IMG/VR virus record: IMGVR_UViG_3300002835_000784
Location: 1-29,827 of that record
DNA length: 29,827 nucleotides
DNA from: a virus
Strand: one strand, 5' to 3'
The translations under genes and the position numbers were made by a program. Within the stretch, counting starts at the first letter, position 1. Each line of letters starts with the position of its first letter. Positions 16,995 to 24,052 of the stretch are shown piece after piece. Below the pieces are notes generated by a model. The model had not been told where the DNA came from. It saw only the letters and a list, made by a program, of their open reading frames with translations, and made no database searches.

Positions 16995-17006
16995 CCTTTG
17001 CAAAGG
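16995..17006. promoter_or_regulatory. Perfect 12-bp palindrome CCTTTGCAAAGG
   Basis: A perfect dyad in the 96-bp divergent gap between the HNH gene and gp18, between the two late-type boxes. It has the shape of a dimeric operator or a very short hairpin; no T-run follows directly, so it is not a standard terminator. Confidence 0.35.
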
Positions 17007-17037
17007 GAGGCGTAACAACGGATTTTTTTGGCAATCC

Positions 17038-17045
17038 CATAAATA
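17038..17045 (+). promoter_or_regulatory. Late promoter box CATAAATA for gp18
   Basis: CATAAATA, 26 bp before the sheath ATG, with AAAGGA as ribosome-binding site. This is a normal late-promoter and leader arrangement and probably also serves the tube genes. Confidence 0.75.
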
Positions 17046-17071
17046 TTGTTAACTTTTTAAAGGATTGTCAA

Positions 17072-20000
17072 ATGGCATTACTAACATCACCGGGCGTATC
17101 AGTAACAGTTATTGATGAAAGTAATTACTTACCTTCAGCAGTAAACAGTGTTCCTTTTATTCTTGTAGCTTCAGCTCAGAACAAAGCTAACCCTCAGGGT
17201 GTAACAGCAGTTGGCACACTCAAGGCCAATGCTAACAAACTTTACACAGTTACCAGTCAACGCGAGCTAGTGAATTTGTTTGGTGTGCCGTTTTTCTATA
17301 AAACCACTACTGGCACACCAATCAACGGTTATGAACTCAATGAATATGGTTTGCTGGCTGCGTACAGTGCGTTGGGATTGACTAATCGTGTGTACGTTCA
17401 ACGTGTTGATATCAATTTAACAGAATTATCTGCTAGCCTTAACCGACCAGTTGGTGCTCCGGCTGATGGTACTTATTGGCTGAACACATCTGACAGTCAG
17501 TGGGGTGTGTTCCAGTGGAATGGCACCACAAACGTGTTCACATTGCAAACACCGTTGGTTATAACTTCAACTCTACAGATTGAATCTGCACCTAGTACAG
17601 TGCCCCTGCAGAGTGTGGGCAGCATTGGTGATTATGCAGTTAACGCAACAAATGTAAACAATCCAGTTTACTACAAAAACAGTGTAAATGAATGGGTACT
17701 AGTCGGCAGCGACGCATGGAAGTTGAGCTGGCCAACCGTGCAAGGCACACAGGCTCCAACATCAATTACCCCCGGACAAGTTTTAAGTATCAACGGAACT
17801 GCATTTACTATTCCAGGAGCTCCAGACAACACCATTGATAATTTGGTAACTCAAATCAATGCTGCAAGTATTGCAGGCGTGATAGCTCAGAATGTTGGTG
17901 GTAGATTCACAATCTATGCTGACAGCGATGCTACCAGCGATGGTTCCACAGCTGAAGGTGGTATTGTCACAATTGAAAACGTGTCTGGTACACCACTAAC
18001 CACACTTGGTATTGTTGAAAGAAGTTATTATACTCCTGCTTTACAAATCAGTCCTAACTACAATGTGCCTCAGTGGCGCACTACCAGTAATTTCCCTCGT
18101 CCAACCGGTAGTATCTGGTTCAAGAGCACCCAAACCAACAATGGTGCATTGTTGATAGTTGAAAAATATAATAGTACTCTAGGAACTTTTGTTACTCAGG
18201 CATGTCCAGTGTATGCCAGTGATCAGGCTGCAAACTATGCCCTAGATGCCAGCGGTGGTGGCAAAAACATTCCAATTGGATCTACATACGCACAGTACGA
18301 CGTAGATGGCAACAACACATACACTGTTCAATTATTAGAAAGAAACGCCAGCGGGGCAATGAATGCCACTGGTGATGTGGTTAACCCTGTGTTTATTACC
18401 AACACTGTGTTTACAATCAGCGCAAGTGGCAGTGGCTCAGCTAACCTGACTACTCCTGTGTCAGCTACTTTGCTAGGTACGACCGCTGCTGATTTTGTGT
18501 CAGCGGTTAGTGCTGCAAATGTAACTTATGTAAGTGCAACTGTTGATAGCAATGGCAGAGTTGTAATGAGTCATAGCCAAGGTGGTGTGATTGTTGTAAA
18601 CAGCACCGTTGGTGACCCAATTGCAGCAGCTGGTCTTGATGACTCCGCACAGGCTAGACCAAACCCAGATGGCGGATATATTCTAAGCAATTGGATACAA
18701 TTAGACTATCAAGCTTCTGCAAGCGCACCAAGCTTGGATCCAGCAGATGGACGTCTATGGTACTACAGTGATGCCACAGTTGCAGATATCATGATTAAAG
18801 GCAACAGTGGTTGGCAAGGTTATCAAACTGTGACCAATGATGTGCGTGGGTTTAACTTATCGTTGACCAATGCCACAGGACCAATCTTTAGCGCATCGGC
18901 ACCAACCACACAAACAGATGCAGCCGAAAGTCCATTGGTATACGGTGATCTGTGGATTGACACCAGCGACCTAGAAAATTATCCATTATTGTATCGCTGG
19001 GAAAACGTCGAAGGATTGGATGGTTGGGTTCAACTTGATACCGCAGATCAAACCACAGAAAATGGTGTGTTGTTTGCAGATGCTCGTTGGGCGCCAAATG
19101 GCAGCACCGACCCGATTACAGATCCTTATCCGACTATTGAAAGTTTATTGGTAAGCGATTACCTTGATCCTGATGCGCCTGATTCGGAACTGTATCCTGA
19201 AGGCATACTGTTGTTTAACACACGTAGAAGTGGCTTTAATGTTAAGAGCTTCCAAAGCAATTACTTTACCACAGCTCGCTTCCCGGATACCAATCCATTG
19301 CCAACAGTTACCAGCACCTGGTTAACTGCCAGCGGTAATCGTAATGATGGTAGCATGTATGCAGGTAGACAGGCACAAAGACAATTAATTGTTGCTGCAT
19401 TGAAATCAGGTGTTGATTCAAGTGTTACTGTTCGTGAAGAACAATACGAATTTAACCTTGTTTCCTGCCCACAGTATCCTGAACTATTAACTAATCTAGT
19501 GAATCTAAACAATGATAGAAACAACACAGGATTCGTTATCAGCGATACTCCACTGAGACTGGCTCCAGATGGTACTACGCTTACAAATTGGGCCACTAAC
19601 AACGGTGGCGATGGTCCAGGCACCGGACTAGTCACAGGCGATGGCTTGCTGACCGGTGATAGATATGCCGCAGCATTCTATCCAAGTTGCCAAACCACAG
19701 ACCTAAGCGGTAGCACAGTGGTACAGCCTCCAAGTCACATGATGATACGCACGTTTATCTACAATGATAATATTGCTTATCCATGGTTTGCACCAGCCGG
19801 TACCAAACGTGGCGTGGTTGATAATGCCAATGCAATTGGTTATGTAAATGCACAAACAGGCGAGTTTATCACTATTGGTGTGAATCAGGGCATTAGAGAT
19901 GTACTATACGAAAATCACGTAAACCCAATTACATTTGTTCCGGGTGTGGGCATAACCAACTTTGGTAATAAAACCACATTTGGTGATACAACTGCATTGG

Positions 20001-20341
20001 ATCGTATCAATGTTGCAAGATTGATAGCTTACATGCGTGGCAGATTAGAAGTCATTGGCAAGACTTATCTATTTGAACCAAATGATCAAATCACACGTAA
20101 TGATATCAAGTTAAACATTGAAAACTTGTGTATTGACCTAGTGGCCAAACGTGGTCTGTATGATTTCTACGTTCAATGTGACACACAGAACAATACCCCT
20201 GCACGTATAGATGCCAATGAGCTATGGGTTGACATTGCGATTGAACCAGTGAAAGCAGTTGAATTTATCTATATTCCGCTGCGTATCAAGAATACAGGTG
20301 AAATACAGTCTGGCAACGTAACCAGTTCACAGACAGTTTAA
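17072..20341 (+). CDS. 18: Contractile tail sheath protein gp18
   Basis: 1089 residues, much longer than T4 gp18 (659). The N-terminus MALLTSPGVSVTVIDESNY and the YGLLAAYSALGLTNRVYVQRV stretch near residue 100 are sheath hallmarks. The C-terminus (about 975-1080: DRINVARLIAYMRGRLE, AKRGLYDFYVQCD, ELWVDIAIEPVKAVEFIYIP) is the conserved sheath C-terminal domain that connects subunits. The extra length lies between about 125 and 700, where five short GDxW/DGxW type modules occur (near 130, 186, 346, 559 and 625). These probably sit on the outer face of the tail. The protein contracts to drive the tube through the host envelope. Confidence 0.95.
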   Translation: MALLTSPGVSVTVIDESNYLPSAVNSVPFILVASAQNKANPQGVTAVGTLKANANKLYTVTSQRELVNLFGVPFFYKTTTGTPINGYELNEYGLLAAYSALGLTNRVYVQRVDINLTELSASLNRPVGAPADGTYWLNTSDSQWGVFQWNGTTNVFTLQTPLVITSTLQIESAPSTVPLQSVGSIGDYAVNATNVNNPVYYKNSVNEWVLVGSDAWKLSWPTVQGTQAPTSITPGQVLSINGTAFTIPGAPDNTIDNLVTQINAASIAGVIAQNVGGRFTIYADSDATSDGSTAEGGIVTIENVSGTPLTTLGIVERSYYTPALQISPNYNVPQWRTTSNFPRPTGSIWFKSTQTNNGALLIVEKYNSTLGTFVTQACPVYASDQAANYALDASGGGKNIPIGSTYAQYDVDGNNTYTVQLLERNASGAMNATGDVVNPVFITNTVFTISASGSGSANLTTPVSATLLGTTAADFVSAVSAANVTYVSATVDSNGRVVMSHSQGGVIVVNSTVGDPIAAAGLDDSAQARPNPDGGYILSNWIQLDYQASASAPSLDPADGRLWYYSDATVADIMIKGNSGWQGYQTVTNDVRGFNLSLTNATGPIFSASAPTTQTDAAESPLVYGDLWIDTSDLENYPLLYRWENVEGLDGWVQLDTADQTTENGVLFADARWAPNGSTDPITDPYPTIESLLVSDYLDPDAPDSELYPEGILLFNTRRSGFNVKSFQSNYFTTARFPDTNPLPTVTSTWLTASGNRNDGSMYAGRQAQRQLIVAALKSGVDSSVTVREEQYEFNLVSCPQYPELLTNLVNLNNDRNNTGFVISDTPLRLAPDGTTLTNWATNNGGDGPGTGLVTGDGLLTGDRYAAAFYPSCQTTDLSGSTVVQPPSHMMIRTFIYNDNIAYPWFAPAGTKRGVVDNANAIGYVNAQTGEFITIGVNQGIRDVLYENHVNPITFVPGVGITNFGNKTTFGDTTALDRINVARLIAYMRGRLEVIGKTYLFEPNDQITRNDIKLNIENLCIDLVAKRGLYDFYVQCDTQNNTPARIDANELWVDIAIEPVKAVEFIYIPLRIKNTGEIQSGNVTSSQTV

Positions 20342-20368
20342 TGGGTCTGAATGGTGATCTTGATACCA

Positions 20369-20376
20369 GGTAAATA
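20369..20376 (+). promoter_or_regulatory. Weak late-type box GGTAAATA before gp19
   Basis: GGTAAATA in the 53-bp gap between gp18 and gp19, followed by AGGAGA and the ATG at 20395. It lacks the ATA before AATA found in the other late boxes, so it may be only a weak promoter or none. Confidence 0.35.
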
Positions 20377-20394
20377 AAGATATAGGAGAATACA

Positions 20395-21024
20395 ATGGCT
20401 GTAGCATCGTTGACAAAACTTACAGTACCTTTAGCAAGTGACCAAAGTGCTAGCACACAAGGTCTTTTAATGCCAAAACTCAAATATCGCTATCGTGTGA
20501 TATTTGAAGGTTTTGGAGTTGCAAATGGTCCTAGTAGAACTGAGCTTACTAAACAAGTAGTCAGTGCAGGTAGACCTAATTTGAGCTTTGAACAAATTAA
20601 CTTACCTATCTATAACAGTACAATTAAACTGGCTGGCAAACACACATGGCAGCAGTTGGAAATCGTGCTCCGTGATGATGCTGCTGGTAATGTAAGTAAG
20701 CTCACCGGCGAACAGTTGCAGAAGCAATTAGACTTCATGGAGCAGGCCAGTGCGGCTGCTGGTATTGATTACAAATACACAACACGTATTGACGTGCTTG
20801 ACGGCGGTAATGGAACAGCAACACCAGTGGTATTGGAAACATGGGAACTATATGGTTGTTACCTTAAGTCAGTGAACTGGGGTGACATGAACTATGGTAC
20901 CAACGAAGCAATGACCATAACACTTACAACTGAATACGATAATGCTGTACAGTACAGAGATGGCAGTGTGACTGGCGTTGGTGAAGCTATTGCTCGTGTG
21001 GTTGGTTCAACAGCTACAGGCTAA
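20395..21024 (+). CDS. 19: Tail tube protein gp19
   Basis: 209 residues, somewhat longer than T4 gp19 (163). It has the gp19 layout: KYRYRVIFEGFGV near residue 30, RPNLSFEQINLPIYNSTIKLAGKHTWQQLEIVLRDD spanning about 60-100, and WELYGCYLKSVNWGDMNYG followed by MTITLTTEYDNA near the C-terminus. It forms the inner tube inside the sheath. Good ribosome-binding site (AGGAG). It sits directly behind gp18 as in T4. Confidence 0.92.
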   Translation: MAVASLTKLTVPLASDQSASTQGLLMPKLKYRYRVIFEGFGVANGPSRTELTKQVVSAGRPNLSFEQINLPIYNSTIKLAGKHTWQQLEIVLRDDAAGNVSKLTGEQLQKQLDFMEQASAAAGIDYKYTTRIDVLDGGNGTATPVVLETWELYGCYLKSVNWGDMNYGTNEAMTITLTTEYDNAVQYRDGSVTGVGEAIARVVGSTATG

Positions 21025-21027
21025 TAA

Positions 21028-22140
21028 ATGGCTTCATGGGGGCAAGATTTTCTCAAGGGCTTTTTTGGTTCTGATGGTCTAAGAGATTATACCCATGCTT
21101 CTAAGACATTTAGAACCAATGGCTACGGGTTAAGCCCACGTTTTAAGTTTTTATATCACGTGGCGTTCACGCTTAACCAAGCGATTCCAAAACTAAATGA
21201 CATAATTCCGTTAGATGATCAAAAGGCTTATAGCCTTTTGGTCAAAAACGTGACCATGCCAAGTTTTGATATCACTGTCAGTGAACAAAATCAATACAAT
21301 CGCAAACGTTACACTCAAAACAAAATAAACTACGGGCAGGTTGATGTAACGTTTCATGATGATACCAATAATATAATTAGAACTCTTTGGTATAACTATT
21401 ACACCTATTACTTCAAAGACCCAAGTCAACCCTACGACAATTTGTCAACATCACAAGGAACCAATGGCACATCTAGTATCATTTCAAATGGCAGCACTTA
21501 CAATGCCTCAGATATCTACAGTCCTTATCGTAATGGCAATGACTGGGGCTACATAGGCGAAAGTTACACTGATGGTTTCAGTCAAATTAATTCTTCTGGT
21601 AAACCAAGATTCATTAGAGATATACGTATTACTACCATGAGTCAGCACTCAACCGCTACTTATGTGTTGATCAATCCTATTATCACAAAATTCAATCAAA
21701 GTAATCATGCCTATTCAGAAGGCGGTGGAACCATGGATGCCACTATGAGTATTAAATATGAAACTGTGAAATTTCAACAAGGTGCAGTTGGTCGTATTCA
21801 ACCAGGCGGAGATAATAATATCTTTGGTTTTGCTGATCCTGCAAGGTACGATACACGTAGAAGTCCTTTGAATGCAGGCGGTACTGCAACAGTGCTAGGT
21901 CAAGGTGGTTTGTTAGACACAGGTATAGGTATTATGCAAGATCTTGAAAGTAAAAACATTGTTGGTGCTATTCAAAAAGCTGGTGCTTCATTTAACACAT
22001 TTAGAAATCAAAACCTTGGGCAGATAGCTAGAGACGAGGCTATTCAAGATGCAAAACGTGCAGTCACAAATGCCAATAATGTCCAATATGTGGCTAATCG
22101 TGTAAACGGCGTGTTCTTCCCAACTCCAAAGACAAGATAA
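21028..22140 (+). CDS. Second tube-like protein (gp19 family; possible tube-initiator/junction protein)
   Basis: 370 residues, starting 3 bases after gp19. Several gp19-type features are present: SPRFKFLYHVAFTLN near 35, TMPSFDITVSEQNQYNRKRYTQNKINYGQVDVTFHDD around 90-125, and INPIITKFNQSNHAYSEGG.. MSIKYETVKF around 225-260. An insertion separates these, and the C-terminus (about 300-370) is helical. Marine T4-like phages often carry such a second tube-like protein. By analogy with gp54/gp48 it could form the tube end at the baseplate or neck; which end is unknown. Confidence 0.7.
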   Translation: MASWGQDFLKGFFGSDGLRDYTHASKTFRTNGYGLSPRFKFLYHVAFTLNQAIPKLNDIIPLDDQKAYSLLVKNVTMPSFDITVSEQNQYNRKRYTQNKINYGQVDVTFHDDTNNIIRTLWYNYYTYYFKDPSQPYDNLSTSQGTNGTSSIISNGSTYNASDIYSPYRNGNDWGYIGESYTDGFSQINSSGKPRFIRDIRITTMSQHSTATYVLINPIITKFNQSNHAYSEGGGTMDATMSIKYETVKFQQGAVGRIQPGGDNNIFGFADPARYDTRRSPLNAGGTATVLGQGGLLDTGIGIMQDLESKNIVGAIQKAGASFNTFRNQNLGQIARDEAIQDAKRAVTNANNVQYVANRVNGVFFPTPKTR

Positions 22141-22141
22141 C

Positions 22142-22501
22142 ATGGGCTCAGTCAATAACACTAACACAAGTTTAGATTTAAACGTTAGAATCTTTGATCA
22201 ATTCTACAAGTATGATTTTGCTGTGCCGGCCAATGAGTACGATCAAATCTACAGTTTCTTTGCAAGCAAATTTGAAAGCGAACAAGCAGCTCTCTACTTT
22301 GCCACTAGTTTATTTCAAATCAGTGTCACAACAGATATACCTGTGCAAGAACTTTTTCAAGGGCTGATTGATCAAGGATCGTTTGAACTATCTTTGACCA
22401 TGGCTTATTATATCAATGGAATAAGAAGCAGATCTACCTTGCTTGGTGTTAACCAAGTAACAAAACCTAATTTTTATGCGGCTAGAAATGTTATTCAATG
22501 A
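22142..22501 (+). CDS. Conserved unknown between tube and gp4
   Basis: 119 residues, starting one base after the previous stop and overlapping gp4 by ATGA. No known domain is recognised. The sequence is mostly helical with an aromatic patch (DQFYKYDFAVPANEYDQIYSFFASKF) and a C-terminal AYYINGIRSRSTLLG segment. Tight coupling on both sides suggests a virion-assembly role, possibly a small structural or chaperone-like protein. No membrane segment or catalytic motif is visible. Confidence 0.65.
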   Translation: MGSVNNTNTSLDLNVRIFDQFYKYDFAVPANEYDQIYSFFASKFESEQAALYFATSLFQISVTTDIPVQELFQGLIDQGSFELSLTMAYYINGIRSRSTLLGVNQVTKPNFYAARNVIQ

Positions 22502-22932
22502 AAAAGTTTGCCCAGGGCATTTACAGTGTCAAAAATTCTGACAAATACGTAGGTAAAAATCCTCCTAGATTTAGAAGTTCATGGGAATGGGCATTCATGA
22601 ACTTCTGTGACAACAATGATCATATTTTGCAATGGGCCAGTGAAGCCATTTCTATTCCCTATAGACATCCTCTTACTGGTAAGCAAACAGTGTACGTACC
22701 AGACTTTTTCATAACCTATCGTGGTAGAGATAACATGGTACACGCTGAACTGATAGAAATCAAACCAAAAAAACAAAGCCTGGTTGAAAGCAAGGCAACC
22801 AGTAGAGACCGAGCTGTGGTAGCTGTGAACTATGCCAAGTGGGACGCAGCCACCAAATGGGCAAGGCGCAATGGTTGTATGTTTAGAGTTATCACCGAAG
22901 ATCAAATATTTCATCAGGGCGGCAAAAAATAG
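22498..22932 (+). CDS. 4: Head completion protein gp4 (TnsA-like nuclease fold)
   Basis: 144 residues, matching T4 gp4 (150) along its length: SVKNSDKYVGKNPPRFRSSWEW here against PKNISKYRGDPKKITYRSNWEK in T4. The nuclease-like residues are kept: E30 in SSWEW, D69 in VPDFF and E87-x-K89 in IEIKPK. gp4 is needed to finish filled heads before tails attach; the TnsA-type residues suggest it trims or binds the packaged DNA end. Overlaps the gene before by ATGA. Confidence 0.88.
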   Translation: MKKFAQGIYSVKNSDKYVGKNPPRFRSSWEWAFMNFCDNNDHILQWASEAISIPYRHPLTGKQTVYVPDFFITYRGRDNMVHAELIEIKPKKQSLVESKATSRDRAVVAVNYAKWDAATKWARRNGCMFRVITEDQIFHQGGKK

Positions 22933-22947
22933 TGCTTTCCAAAAACC

Positions 22948-22955
22948 AATAAATA
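22948..22955 (+). promoter_or_regulatory. Late promoter box AATAAATA before the gp16-like gene
   Basis: AATAAATA ends 4 bases before the ATG at 22960 and no Shine-Dalgarno is seen. The predicted transcription start falls on the start codon itself. The box, the start choice, or both deserve checking. Confidence 0.6.
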
Positions 22956-22959
22956 TGGT

Positions 22960-23427
22960 ATGACCAGAAAATTAGAAGACCTTTTTGATCTACCCCGTGA
23001 CATGGTTGATGAGCCAATGGCAGTTCCTGCTCCCAACGAAATCAGTATTGAAACCTTGGAAAACATAGACAAAATAGAAGCAGCATTGCCTCAAGTACGC
23101 GGCTTAGATGCCAGCGACAACGAAATGGACGAGCTAGCCAGCATGGCCACAGAAAGCTACAAAGATTTGATCAATCTTGGCATGAATGTTGAAGCAAGAT
23201 ACAGCAGTGAAATCCTGGCTGTGGCCAGCAACATGCTTGGGCATGCTATCACCGCCAAAACAGCAAAACTAAACAAAAAATTAAAGATGGTAGATTTACA
23301 AATGAAAAAACTAGCCCTGGACCGACGCAGCGATACCGGGGTCGCTACTACCACAGCGGAAGGAGTTGTTATAGATCGTAATGATTTACTACGCCGCGTG
23401 TTGGACAACTCTAGCAAAAAAGAATAA
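22960..23427 (+). CDS. Small terminase subunit-like protein (gp16-like)
   Basis: 155 residues (T4 gp16 is 164). The N-terminal LEDLFDLP resembles the LLDISDLP of T4 gp16. The central helical part (about residues 60-120: SYKDLINLGMNVEARYSSEI, LGHAITAKTAKLNKKLKMVD) parallels the T4 pattern of two long helices with an R-x-x-E-V-x-A turn. That region oligomerises and stimulates the large terminase at packaging. gp17 is not next to it, as it would be in T4. A scaffold-type coiled coil is the main alternative. M15 is a possible alternative start. The stop codon lies inside the next late box. Confidence 0.6.
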   Translation: MTRKLEDLFDLPRDMVDEPMAVPAPNEISIETLENIDKIEAALPQVRGLDASDNEMDELASMATESYKDLINLGMNVEARYSSEILAVASNMLGHAITAKTAKLNKKLKMVDLQMKKLALDRRSDTGVATTTAEGVVIDRNDLLRRVLDNSSKKE

Positions 23428-23430
23428 ATA
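23423..23430 (+). promoter_or_regulatory. Late promoter box AATAAATA overlapping the gp16-like stop codon
   Basis: AATAAATA contains the TAA stop of the gene upstream (23425-23427). TAGGA follows as ribosome-binding site and the ATG lies 18 bp downstream. It opens the block of leader-bearing virion genes. Confidence 0.7.
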
Positions 23431-23448
23431 TTACATAGGATCTTAACA

Positions 23449-24048
23449 ATGAAACTTTTTCGTGATTATCTAGCCGAAAGTCAAAAAACATACAACTACC
23501 GCATCAAAATTGCGGGTGATGTTTCTCCAGAGTTCATGCGCGGACTCAAGGAAAAAATGGCGCAGTTTGAACCAGTGAAAATTGGCGAGTTAAAGTCAAC
23601 GCCAGTTCAAAAAGTTCCAACTGATTTTCCTAATTTTGAAAACGAGCGCATCAACTTTTTTGACGTTGAATTTCGCTATCCAGCTATTCATCCACAAATT
23701 ACCAACATGGCTCAAATGTTAGGACTAGATCCTAATAGATTGATCATGCACACAATTGGTTATGATCTGGGCATGGATGAAGAAATGGAAGGCATCAAAG
23801 AAAAGAATCAAAATCTGTTGGCAGACACTGACTATCCAAGCCCAGACAAGCAACAAAAAGCATTGTCAAAAGACTATGCTGCTGACAGCCATGATCATGA
23901 AGTGGTTAGAAATCGTTGGAAATCTAATTTTAAAGTGGCGGGGGGAAAAACAAAACCTGCCGAAACCACAAATGATCTTCCAATGGGTGACAAAAGTCCA
24001 ATTGGTGGTACAAACAAGATACCATCTGTAAAATCAAATGCGAGATAA
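23449..24048 (+). CDS. Candidate head-internal protein with CTS-like leader
   Basis: 199 residues, no recognised enzymatic domain. The start MKLFRDYLAES closely resembles the capsid-targeting leader of T4 internal protein III (MKTYQEFIAEA). In T4 the prohead protease gp21 cuts after a (L/I)-x-E; here L8-A-E10 fits. The next part (about 15-85) looks like a small alpha/beta domain (YRIKIAGDVSPEFM..LKEKM, INFFDVEFRYPAIHPQI), followed by a disordered acidic and Lys-rich tail from about residue 115. Late promoter directly upstream. I infer packaging inside the head; its activity is unknown. Confidence 0.65.
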   Translation: MKLFRDYLAESQKTYNYRIKIAGDVSPEFMRGLKEKMAQFEPVKIGELKSTPVQKVPTDFPNFENERINFFDVEFRYPAIHPQITNMAQMLGLDPNRLIMHTIGYDLGMDEEMEGIKEKNQNLLADTDYPSPDKQQKALSKDYAADSHDHEVVRNRWKSNFKVAGGKTKPAETTNDLPMGDKSPIGGTNKIPSVKSNAR

Positions 24049-24052
24049 TACC

